Assembly (NCBI GenBank): GCA_012934845.2
Contig: WNNJ02001190.1
Location: 1 to 64,000 of the forward strand
Direction of reading: 5' to 3'
DNA from: Pomphorhynchus laevis
Lineage: Eukaryota > Acanthocephala > Palaeacanthocephala > Echinorhynchida > Pomphorhynchidae
Length of the DNA: 64,000 nucleotides
Part shown: piece by piece, positions 44,861 to 56,200 of the stretch
How the letters are laid out: each line of letters opens with the position of its first letter
Numbering within the stretch: the stretch's first letter is position 1
Made by a program: the position numbers and the translations under genes
Notes under the pieces: generated by a model
What the model was told of the DNA's origin: nothing
The model's database searches: none
The model's input: only the letters and a program-made list of their open reading frames with translations

Positions 44861-45613
44861 CTACAGGGAAGTTGATTGGCATATATGAATGGGCAGATGA
44901 TTCCACGATAGAGGAGCAGCCACCAGGAAGGAGCGGAGTCCAAAGGAGGTAGAGTAGTTTGGGACATGTAAAAGAAGGGAATTACAGGAACGCAAGGAAC
45001 AGTAAACAGGACGAGAATTATCAAGAAAAGGAAGGTTGAGAAATGAAGGGGTATGAAAAGTTACAAGGCGGAAAGCAACGATAAGAAGACGAATTTGAAC
45101 ACGACAATAAATTGTAGGCAAATCGAGAGAAGCAAGATGGTAGGATGTATGATCAAAACGACGAAGACGGAGGAGAATTCGGACAGCTGCGTTGACGATG
45201 CGTTGTAGGGGAAGAAGAGTGGATTTAGGTGAGTTGGAAAATAGGCTAAGACAATAATCGAGTCTAGAAAAAAGGAGAGATGATATGAGAGTCATACAAG
45301 AAGAGAAATCGATCAATCTACGAACTCTAACGAAAGGTTTAAGTGAAAGTCGTTTGTCAAAATGGAAGCCTAGGAAAACGAGATTATCAACGATAGGAAG
45401 AATTGTAGAATTTAATGATACGGAGGGAGGTTCGAAGTCGAGGCGTCGAGGTAGGATCCACATAATTTTGGATTTATCAGGATTCAGAGAAAGGCGAAGG
45501 GAAGAAAGATGATTGGAAATTGAGACAAGACAGTCCGAAGCGGAAACACTAAGATCGTGAATACGATAAAAAGGTGCATGAGCATAGATGAGAATGTCAT
45601 CAGCATATTGCAT
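44861..45613 (-). pseudogene. L2-like LINE RT palm-to-C-terminus (250 codons)
   Basis: Starts exactly at the palm motif MQYADDILIYAHAPF (Y-A-D-D intact), then SLNPDKSKIMWILP, FLGFHFDKRLSLKPFV and the C-terminal LLPLQRIVNAAVRILLRLR and WNHLPIHI. The catalytic fingers upstream are missing, so it cannot be active. Confidence 0.85.
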
Positions 45614-45621
45614 AACATGGG

Positions 45622-46880
45622 TTGGCGGATTCGACTAGGGAGCAACCAGCAGAGAGCAGATGGCGAATTGAAAGGTCTTCGGAATATGAGTATCAGGATT
45701 CGGTGAGGCAGAAGAGTTCGATGGATTGCTTGGTGAATAGTTTGAGGATAAGATCGGATTTATTGAGAATAGATCTAGTGTTGAGGAGGCCGAGGCGGAA
45801 ACCGTGTGTGGTGGCGAAGGAGTCTAGTGGAGAAGACACATAGAGGAGATGGAGTGCCATCGAAGTTTGGGACGGGTGTGGACAACTTGAAAATTTTCGT
45901 CTTTGTTTCGGATGGAGAGTGATGTTTCGCCGTTTTCTCGCGACGACGTTTTTCTATGCGGGCAGAAGAAAGTTGTGCGATTTCAGAAGGGGTTCGATCG
46001 GGGAAAATTCGAGTGGTTGAAAGTGACATGAGTTTAAATCGTTGAGAGAGGACAGAAGACGCATGAGAGCAATGCTTAAAAAGAATTTTTAGGAGAGGGG
46101 GCTGGAAAGGATTAGAATGAGAAGATTTGTTTAGACGGATGAATGCTACAGGAGAAATGTCTTTGAAAAAGGATGGTTTATCCGCAGGAACAATAGACGA
46201 GAGGATGGATCTGAAGGCGGAAACATCGTGGTCGAGGCATGCTTGTGGATATAAGGAGTGATATTAGTGACGATGACACAACTATCGCGAGAAGAAAAAC
46301 GCTTCCGTAAAGGAGGACGGCTGACGTGAGTGGGTGAGATCACGATAGAAGATCTGGCAGTTGATGATTTGGAGGGAATTGGTTTGATGACTGGAGACAT
46401 AGAGGATAATGGTAATTAAGAGGGTGGGAATCGATGTGAGGAAAGGTTAGGATTGGAAGGATCGTGGAGGTTGGTGGAGGTGATTTTGATTGATGTATGC
46501 AAGTTATTGAGAAACGAGACGGGAAGTATGGGCCGTGGCTCTCGGGGAGTGAAGATGACATGGAATGGGAAGTGTATATGGATGCAGGGACGGTGGGTGG
46601 AGAAGGGACATTAGAAACGACCTGGGCAGTTTGAGTTGATGTGTTGGATGTTGATATGTGCTTATTAGAAAGTTTGCGGATTAGTTTGTTGGAGACTATA
46701 TTTGTCTTGAGACTCTCTATTTCACTCTTCATCGTATCTATCATCTTAGCAGAACAGTAGCCACAGTAGAATTCGTTGTCTGCAAGTCATCATGCCTGGG
46801 ATTCTGATGTCCAAATACTTACCCACGTATGACAATCATTGTTTGAGCAAAGAACTTGTTGTTCAGATCCATTGGAAACA
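45622..46880 (-). pseudogene. L2/CR1-like LINE ORF1 with PHD-type zinc finger
   Basis: On the minus strand the segment around 46880-46740 reads LCSNNDCHTW then, after a stop, NEFYCGYCSAKM. The order C...C-H-x-W...C-x-x-C is that of a PHD finger, a feature of CR1-group ORF1 proteins. A short coiled coil follows (MIDTMKSEIESLKTNIV, from 46744), then long low-complexity Ser/Pro/Thr sequence through 46340, 46146 and 45775 in different frames. It probably bound nucleic acid or chromatin for the element. It is broken by several frameshifts. Confidence 0.55.
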
Positions 46881-46940
46881 TCTCTAACATCAGTGTTGGA
46901 CGCGACATGGTTGGAAACTTGAGACTTTTGTTTTTTTTTC

Positions 46941-47240
46941 GACCATTTGTATATAGAAGTTTGATTCGTGAACGTCGGTCGTAAATCGGTCCGTCTCGTA
47001 TCGGTTTCTTGTTGCTCAGTGCTTTGATTGTATGTATATTAGATTGTATGAATTAAATTATCAAGATAGTTTGAACCAGTCTGAAAGCTGGACGATTGTA
47101 TGTTAATTTATTGTAATTGGCTTGAACAGTTGTAAATTTTTCTGAAAGCTGGCTGATTGTATGTTTATTAGATCTCTAACTTTTTTTTATAAAAAAGTCT
47201 ATTACCAAGTCATATTTTACACCTGGCTATATGTTTTCAG
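46941..47240. other. Spacer or 5' UTR candidate of the RRM-Tudor gene
   Basis: Contains a direct repeat: TCTGAAAGCTGG(A/C)(C/T)GATTGTATG at about 47080-47103 and 47139-47162. The GC-richer segment 46965-47020 (CGTGAACGTCGGTCG) could be an untranslated first exon, but no donor can be chosen with confidence. The segment ends in the pyrimidine-rich acceptor TGTTTTCAG. Confidence 0.35.
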
Positions 47241-47285
47241 ATGCCTGAAGTTTATGCTAAGAAGCTACCATCGGGAATTGCAGAG
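47241..47285 (+). CDS. RRM-Tudor exon 1: ATG and RRM strand 1
   Basis: Fifteen codons, MPEVYAKKLPSGIAE, flanked by TATGTTTTCAG and GTTAGT. It supplies RNP2 (VYAKKL) exactly where the RRM of the next exon needs it and ends in phase 0, as the next exon starts. The ATG is the first codon after the acceptor, so translation may begin here after a cis- or trans-spliced leader. Confidence 0.75.
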
Positions 47286-50200
47286 GTTAGTACGCGAATT
47301 TAAATTTTTTATTATAATCCGATACCGCCAATTCGATTTAATAACATTTTTATTTGCGATTGATTTAAATATATTACATATTTTTAAATATTTTAGTTTT
47401 TATAAATTATACTGATAATATGTCATATTTTTTATTTGCCTTTTTTGTACAGCACTGTGATGTAATGGGTGCATCAGACACAAATAAACATACTGCTTGT
47501 TACAGCCGTAATGCTAATTTGAATGAATGTTTAAACAGTCCAGGCTAGTATATTGTAAATTAAAATTAACATCTCTGCCACAACCAAACGATGGCTATTC
47601 TCCCGACAAAATTGCTCCACCTCATCTACTGCTGAATGGACCGAGCGACCTTTGACGAACCCATGATAACCCGAACGGAATAAATTACGCCTAATTAAAT
47701 AGTCGCGGATTTTACACGCAAGCGCTTTTTCGTAAATCGACACGATGGCATTTTGAATCGAAATGGGTCGCAGATCTTTAGGGCATGAGCAGGATTTTTT
47801 CTTAGGTATAAAAATTCTCTTACTTATATTGATGCCTTCTACATCGGATGGGGATGCTTAAAGCATTGTGACGGTCACCTCTCTTCTCTGATCAGCTGTC
47901 AAAAGCTGACCTACCCGTGAAGAAAGTGGAGCGACGGATTTGGAGTGCTCAGAAGTGTACCCCAGGAGTTTAGGGTATCTCTAACAGATAAATCCCTACT
48001 CCTGAAGGTACCCCAAAGCGGGATTGGTTGAGGTGATTGAGTGGCTCCATAGTTGTGTAGGAATAGTAACTAATCAAAGACTTTTCCAAGGTCTATATTA
48101 CCGATCCAACCCAATGCTCTATCCTTCCATCAAACAAACTTCTCCTTCTTGAAAATATTCTAAAAGGAAGACTGAGAAGGATTAAGACGAGCAATACTCG
48201 TCCTATCCCTACTCAGCTGGAACCTATATCTAGTGCTCTAGTATTCATTCGAAAGGGCCTGTTTAGCGGAAGCAAAGAAATTAGGCGGTTCATCAATTTT
48301 GCTAGGACCTTAAGTTTCGTCGGAGTGGGATTGTATATACGACTTTTATAGGTAGTTGATAGAATCGCGGTTGCTTGCGAAAAGAGGTAGGTATTAAATT
48401 CGGTAAGATTCATTTCCTATTCTGGGAAAGATTTGGATAGCCGCCTTGAAGAAGGCTACTCTGATCGGATCAAAGTAAAACCTCTTTTGAAGCAATGTAT
48501 CTTCCTCAATTATCCAAGAATTATGTCATGAGAGGTAGACGGTTGTTGGCGCGACTGCTCCGTACAGAGGGGTTTAAGCAACCACCTCGAGTAAAGCAGT
48601 AAAATGTCGAGGATTGAATTTGTTGATGTGCAATGAAAGGTGGGGGACGGTGGTTTGTGAATAAGATAACCGTTCCTAGCTCTGCGAAGTGATGCGTTGA
48701 TCCAACGACAAGTTCTGTCGTTGAAGTTCCCAAGTATCATGTCATAGCCGCTATCAAAAATATTATCCAGGAAGTCACGGTTCTTGTGAAACTGCTCTGG
48801 ACGTATGTATACATTGGCTAGACTGAGGCTTTAACCGTTCTTACAGAGTGAAACTACCAAACAAGACATGGCTGGACACGAGTAATTTAATAAGAGCGAG
48901 GACCTTAAGGATCATTGAACTAAGGTCAATAGTCCTTGAGATGACGAAGAGTGAAGTGGGGTATGTACGGAGTATAGTGGGAACAGATATGCTTTGGGAT
49001 AAATCAAGTAGTGTCCAGGGGAAGACAGATATACCGCGTCTCCTGAGGGACTATAATATTTGAATTTCTACCAGATATAAGTCTAAGGGCAGAAGCACAT
49101 CCTGAATTCCACTGAAGGACATTCAGTGAAAAAGGCCAACGAGTACTCTGCATTGTGATGTATTAGTTGAATGTGGGAGTGCCTACCTAGACAGAGCTAG
49201 GTGCAGGAATGTTGCGCTTCTCGCCACTAGCCCCACTCGGGGTCGGTACTTGCCCCTGTGCAGCGCCTTCATTTCTTCTATGATGTTCGCCACAGCATTT
49301 TACCGATCTTGAGCGGGATGACAGTATGAACCGAAGCCCTCTCTTCTTTGATTCTGGTAATACTATAGAAGCCGGTACGGAGGGATTGGGCCCTACCGCA
49401 CACATGGCCATTAGGATTAGATTCTCTAGCTTTCTAAACGAAACTTTATTTTTTACGTTTTATGATGTCCGCATCATCCATCCGATGAGAGGATGTTTGT
49501 GCAAAGGATGCAGGGGTCATAGATGGCTTCTGAAACCGTTTCCTATAGTCTTTAAAAACCCAACATTTCCTGCCCCAGGCAGGATGGCACCCCCCGCAGT
49601 TAGAACAGGACGGGGCGGCTACACAACGTACGTCGGACAGTAAGGCGGGGCAAATAGCGGTACCGCATACCCCACAGGTATGGATCTTACTGCAGCTGGA
49701 AGCCCAATGCCCCCATTTGTGACACCGACTGCAGTGGGGGCAAGTGAATTAATCACTTTCAATTAACTGAAACCTGAGATTGAGAACCATAAATGGGTTG
49801 TTATTTGACTTGTCAAGTGTTTCTGTCCTATCTATATGGGCGGAGCAAAATCCGACGGGAATAGGTACCCCGTCATTTCCTTTCAATAGTCTAAAGTTAC
49901 TGACCTTAAAACAGGCGCATTGATTTTCGGGGTCTCAATCGTCAACCCTACGAGGGATGTTAGTTACTTTCAAGGTAGATAGGATCGGTTTCTCCGTAAT
50001 TTCACTAAAGTTAGCCAAATACGATCTAAAAAATCCAGTATACTCCTTTGCCAGGTCCGCCGTTGCAAAGGAGATTTTGATTTCGGAATGAAGAAACTTA
50101 ACGTTATTGGATATTATCCTCGAAGGATAATTTGCACAAATATTCCTTAGAAATTTATCGAATAGATTATGTCGTTGTATCGGAAGTTTAGGCTTAATAA

Positions 50201-53200
50201 TTATAAGATTCTTTTGTTTTGGTATGAGGAAGCATCTCCTCACCACCAGAAATAGTAGAAACGTTACTGACCTTCGTGTTGTGTTGAATTTCATCTAAAA
50301 AAGCTTGTTTTAGTCCTTCTTTAAGAGGAATTTCGACATAATTCGTTGAATTGCACAGCATAGAATTCCTTTGAAGCTCAGCACTTGCTGTTGTCGACAT
50401 TATATTCAAAATTGGCATCTCAATTTGAAATGCAAGTACTGACATTGTTGTTTTTATATTCTTTAAAGTGTTGTGTTATATATAAATTGGCAAATTGCGA
50501 GAATATCGTCGCATGTGATAGTTAATACCGGGATATGAAATTGTCGCTTTTATATTCTTTAAAGTTTATTAATGTTATACATATTGTCTCAACCTAAACT
50601 CTATTTTATAACCAAGATTACAAGCACGAATGAAATCTTAACATTGAAATGTAAATAAAAATTCTAATTTACAAAATAAAGTCTGTATATTTAATGTTAC
50701 AAAAAATATATATGTCTATATAAGACTTATCCTTTTATTTACTGAGATTTTTTTAATAAAAATAAGAATTTTATTTTTAAATTAAAAATAATTTGTTTAA
50801 TTTTTTTAATAATTAAATAATTTTTTTAATTATTTTTCTTGATAATTATTTATGCTAGCAGCAAATTTAATTATTATTTTTTAGTAATAATCATTTAATT
50901 ATTATTTTGTCAGCCTCAGAAAAAAAACAGTTTATTTAGCCGCAAGCTATACCATTTATGCTAAAAAAAATAATATGTATAACAATAAATAAATATTATA
51001 TTATATTATGTTGCTTAACTTACCACTGAAGAAACAAAACCGACTAATAAATTCTCAATAATTTATAATTATTAAGAATTATAATTCACATATGATCAAA
51101 GGCATTTATTTTAATAGTTAATTAATTGTCTGTATTAAAGACTTTTTCGTTTGCTCAAAAGTTAACTTGTTAACTTGTTAACATTTTCAAAATTGGAAAG
51201 CCGTGGTTACAATAATGTCAAAACAAAATCAAAGTTAGACATATATTTTATAGATTGCTTTTTACAAATTGGGAGGCAATAATGTATTTTAATGACCTCA
51301 AACCTTTAGCCAACTTTTATATTTCAATATTATAATATATACCTGCATTGAAATATAAACGGAGCTTTAAAATATTAGAATCATTGCTGGTTAAAACATA
51401 ATTTATATTCGTATATTTAAAAACAAGAAAGATAAAAAAATATAAAGTTACATGAAAAAATCAACAAATACATGGTTTTTTGTTAATTTCTCAATTGTTA
51501 AAAACAATTGAGAAATTATGGTATAGTATTGAGATTTTTAAACTTTGAGGATAATTAAATGAATCAGCATTTTTCTGAATGATTAATAGGTTGACAGGAT
51601 ACACCTTATAAAAGTTTTGGTTCATAAACCCATAATTTTAATTTAAAAATCAAAGTTTTTCGAAACACTTGTTTTTTAAGAAGAAATTAAAGATATATAG
51701 TGAGAACCAAAGTTTTGGTCATCACATAAAAGTTTTGAAGCACGTAAAATGGAGAAGCTGAAATTTGGGCACATGTGCTAGAAGAAGCTATATATTTTCA
51801 AAGGCAGAGAGTTCACCGCAATCACAATCCCAATGTGCAAAAAGAGAACTAAATGAATGTGTGAAGAATCCAGCAAAAGTATTTGATTTAAAATTAGTAA
51901 TTTGCTTATTTAATTGTATTGTGATTATGTACTTTTTAATACTTCAGTGTTCAGCAAGTCAGATATGCTCGTTGCAGTCTTTGGTGCATTAACTTGTTTC
52001 ACGTCAATATTTACCCACTAAATAAAGTCTATATCTAAAGACAGCGCTGGGAAATATTCCCTCTATATTAGATAATAATTTAATATCATAATATAATATA
52101 TAAATATTATATTAGATATCGATTGCTCCTGTTATCATCTTCAGGAAATGTAAATCAAAGTTTTTGAGTTTATATGCCCTCATTAATTTACCCAGAGTAA
52201 ATGACATGTGCCATTTTTGGCACAATTAATAGTACGTGTTCATCGAGTATAAATAGTATTTTTGTACTTTGCATGCACCAATTAATTGTGTTTTAAATGT
52301 TATAATTCAAGAAGAAATAATATTTTTTTATTCTGAATATTGTTTCTTACTATTCCCTATTATAGGAATATGTTCCCTATCATAATATATTCCCTATCAT
52401 ATTCAGAATATATGATTTTTCTCTATATATTACAAATTAGTTTATTTTTAGACCGCAGTTCAGCGATTTTTTGCGCGTTTCGGCGAAGTCACTAATGTCA
52501 CTGTGCGAATGTCAAAAGATGGAAATCGTACATTTGGGTAAATAGTTTGGTAGCACGAAGTTTTTTCCACGTGTTTTCTAACTTTGGAATTTTAAAATGT
52601 CTTTATAATTTTTCGTTATTAATATTCATGTTCACACTGTTCACTTATATATTTGAACTAAAGAATAAATCTAGCTTTACGCAAAATTTTCAAACCTTTC
52701 GCATGAATTATAGTACGACGAGCAATTAGTATTCTTCTGCTCAAAATTCCATGTTTGAATGCAAATCGCTGATAGCTTTAATTAAAATTCTTTGTTTCCA
52801 TTACATTCAGAATATATCCATTATATTACATTTATATAAATTGTTAATGATTTGCTGGTTTGTTTGCCAAATTTCAAGCCTCAATGAAATATGTACTGTT
52901 CGTTTCATCAGCACACACATATTTTACATGAAATATGGAATATTTTATTAATAAAATATTCCGATGTGTCGCTAAAATTTTCAGATATTTGAGAAACTGT
53001 GGTCCAGTGAATTTGAAAGACAACATTTTTCAAATATCGCATGTTTAAATATTTCTATACTGTTTAATTGCATATTATATCAAGACTTTTAAATATATTA
53101 ATTCAAACGACTTTAAAATTTGCAAGCATTTACACGCTCAAAGATCTCTTAGTAAATGATGTAAAGCATATTATAATCAAGCGAAATTCAAATAAATATT

Positions 53201-56200
53201 CAATCCTATATTTAAATAACATTTATTTGAGTAACGATTTAAATTTATAAGTAACCTTTATGTTGTTAACTTTAAGAAGGTGACCAAAGCTATGAAATAC
53301 AATACCCAATCGTCATTAGTTTAATAGTTGTTTCGTACATTACGTTCTCAAACGTAAAAGTGTCTTTCATGGATACCGCGTAGAAGTAAAATTCAATACT
53401 ACTTTGTTGAAGATGGGGATGGACAATACTAAAAAATACAAAAAATTGTTATCAGCAGCCACTAAATAACTTTATTAACTTGATTATAAGTTATGCGCGA
53501 ACTTCATAAATATAATAAAATATTACATCTTATTATTGCACGGTTTGTTGCTAGACTTAAGTGATCTACAAGGTATCGCACAACTTTATGATGAAAATTT
53601 CTTTCGTCAAAACCGAGAACATATAACCTGAGAGTTAATATTATTATTAAATATTGTTAGTTATTGTTAGGGATGCGAAAAATCACAAGTTTTTAAACAA
53701 CAATGTAATATTTAAATAAAAGTAAGGCTTATCCGCTTCGCGTTAAATCAGTTTGTGAGTAAATAGTGTTTCCAAAATATTGTAATTATATTATAATATA
53801 AATTATAATATAATTTTAATATAATATAAATATTTATATTATAAATATAAAATATTATATAAATTATAATATAATTTATATTATATTAATATTAATTATA
53901 TTAGCGCAGTAATCATCGTTTTAGCTTCGTCGTATATCGTCGATTAGTCATCGATTATTAATTTCACTGATTCATTTTCAATAAATTTTTTGTAAAGTAT
54001 ATCATTTCTAATAACTTTTATTTATAACTATTCATTAATAATTTTGTATGCAGGTAATTTTGGATACTTCTTCTGCCTTCATTTTTTTAAATGAAATATA
54101 CAATGAAACTACCGTTGTGTTGGCATGCAATTTGTAATTGTTTCGCTTTAGATTCATTGCTTTTGCCGACAATGAGTCATGTCAGCGGTGTGTTGATTCA
54201 AGTCCGTTAACAATCGACGATGAAAGGGTTTATGTTATGCACAAATCTCCAAAGCCACATCAAAATGGATCGTTATTGTTAGTAAGAATATAAAATTGTT
54301 CTAATTTACAACAATTCCTTTACATTTAAAAAAGGAATTCAACCGATACTTCAAAAACAAGTTCATATACGTCAACAAATAGCTGGGATGACTGCCACTC
54401 CGTTAGTAGTAGATCACCGGAGTGCAATTCGCCTCCGATGATAAACTCAAATCGTAACACCCAGAATTTGAGTGATTCTAAGCAAACACCAAAATTCAGA
54501 ACAGGAACTACTGTTTGTGTTGTTCATTTCGATAGGAAAAATGGAATTGCCTCTGTTCAAGAAGTTTTACAACGCACAAAAATGTTCGACATGTCGGATG
54601 ATATTAACGATTATAATGCAATCAATTCACTAAAACCGGCAGTCAATTTGAAACTTGGGGATAAAGTTATTGTTGCTGTAAAGAGAAAATTCTACCGCGG
54701 TCAGCTATTGGAAGATCTGTCGCCGGGTTTAAGTGATCTCCAAGTTAACTTTATTGATTTTGGTAAAACTACATTCGTCAAAGCCGAGAACATCTATTGC
54801 ATACCCGAAAGGTACACGTATTCATTTAATTTTATCTTAATCTACTGCATTAGCCATTTTTTATTTGCGAAAAATCACCAGATTCTAAACAACAATGTAA
54901 TATTTAAATAAAAATAGAGCTTGTCCGCTTCATTTTGAAATAGATTTGTAATTATAATTTAAATATAATATAAATATTTGTTGTCCAATGATACGTTCGA
55001 TGTGCTCTTCAATTGTTTAGGGCGTTTAAACATCAAGAGGGGTAGAAAAAATGTTTTTAAAACATAAAATACTTCAAAAGGACTATTTCAATAGTCGAAA
55101 ATTTGTGAACAATAATTCTCTTTTTCTATTCCTCTAGATATAAGAGAATATATTCTTTTAAAAATATCATTATGAAAAAAATATATTTATTTCATTATCT
55201 TTATGAAATATTTGATTTATAGAACTTCAAGTTGTTTGATTGATTAGTTTGCTTTGACAAATTAATTAGATTAATTTAATTTTATCATTTAATTTTAATT
55301 TGATCAAATTTAAATTTAATTTGATTAAATATTTCTGATTGATTGTTTAGATTATTCTATCGGTAAATCAAGCGCTTTTTCGGATATTTTTTGTTATGTT
55401 GATTTAGTTGTGAACAATAATTTTCTTATCTTATTCCTCTCGATCTTTAAACGCCCTGAGCAATTGAAGCGCACATCGAACGTATCATATGTCTGTATTA
55501 TATATAAAATCACCTTGTGGGATCTTGCAAAACGCCCTCTCAGTTTTTAAATGCCTTGAGAATTTTCCGTGAGAAATTGTTTGTAAGAATAGGTATCGAT
55601 GTGGCAGCCTCGAAAGAATGAGCAAAATGATAACTAGTACCGTCTCGTCATAATTTTGACTCATCAGTGCCAGGTACCTCCCACTACTGGATGCAGAGGA
55701 AGACCGGCAGACGGCACGAGTATGTCAAAACATACAGAGCTAGACATTATCTAGCTAGATCTAGACATTCTCATTTGATACTTAGTTTGCTAGTAAATGT
55801 CTAGCTCTATGTATGTTTTGACATACTCGTGCCGTCTGCCGGTCATCCTCGGCATCCAGTAGTGGAAGGTACCTGGCACTGATGAGTCAAAATAATGAAG
55901 AAACGGTTCTAGTTATCATTTTGCTCATTCTTTCGAGGCTGCCACATTGATATCTTATTTTATTCCTCTCGATGTTTAAACGCCCTGAACAATTGAAGCG
56001 CACGTCGAACGTATCATAGGACAATATATGTCTGTATTATATATAATCACATTGTGTGATCTTGCAAAGTTGACCATATATAGTCAATTTCGCATGATTA
56101 CACAGACGGTGTTTAGATAATTCAGATATATATTGTCCAATGATACGTTCTATGTGCTCTTCAATATCTAAATATAAACGAATAGTCAATGAATGAATTA

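Larger units (their letters stand above)
44720..46940 (-). mobile_element. L2/CR1-like LINE copy with internal deletion (ORF1 joined to RT tail)
   Basis: In minus-strand order: ORF1 with a PHD-like finger (about 46880-46740) and a Ser/Thr/Pro-rich region (46744-45775), then directly the RT from the palm onward (45613-44861), then the 3' UTR to 44720. The endonuclease and RT fingers are absent, so about 2 kb was lost in this copy. The 3' end matches 42065 and 30545. Confidence 0.8.
47286..52451 (+). other. Intron 1 of the RRM-Tudor gene (5.2 kb, holds an antisense LINE)
   Basis: GTTAGT...TTTTTAG. Contains LINE copy D (47530-50470, minus strand). The remainder (50480-52440) is very AT-rich. 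It holds an inverted repeat TTTCTCAATTGTT / AACAATTGAGAAA near 51487-51515 and short ORFs (for example 51765-51992) with no motif. Confidence 0.75.
55590..55955. mobile_element. Foldback pair of hammerhead elements
   Basis: The left arm 55593-55755 (GTGGCAGCCTCGAAAGAATG...) is the near-perfect reverse complement of the right arm 55795-55952 (...CATTCTTTCGAGGCTGCCAC). Each arm contains one hammerhead, the left on the minus and the right on the plus strand. The centre (55756-55794) is an imperfect CTAGCTAGATCTAG palindrome region. The whole would fold as a single hairpin of about 160 bp. Confidence 0.88.

Noticed and set aside
51765-53250. Small ORFs in introns 1 and 2 (60-75 codons)
   Set aside because: AT-rich, no motifs, and located between exons with matching phase.
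54278-54286. GTAAGA at 54281 as the exon 3 donor
   Set aside because: It is the better consensus, but it leaves exon 4 in a frame that hits a stop within 16 codons; GTTAGT at 54278 keeps the Tudor frame.
54438-54911. Single-exon 157-codon Tudor protein starting at 54438
   Set aside because: The frame is open upstream with matching splice phase, and the last 33 codons are intron translation past a GTACAC donor. The exon continues at 57370.
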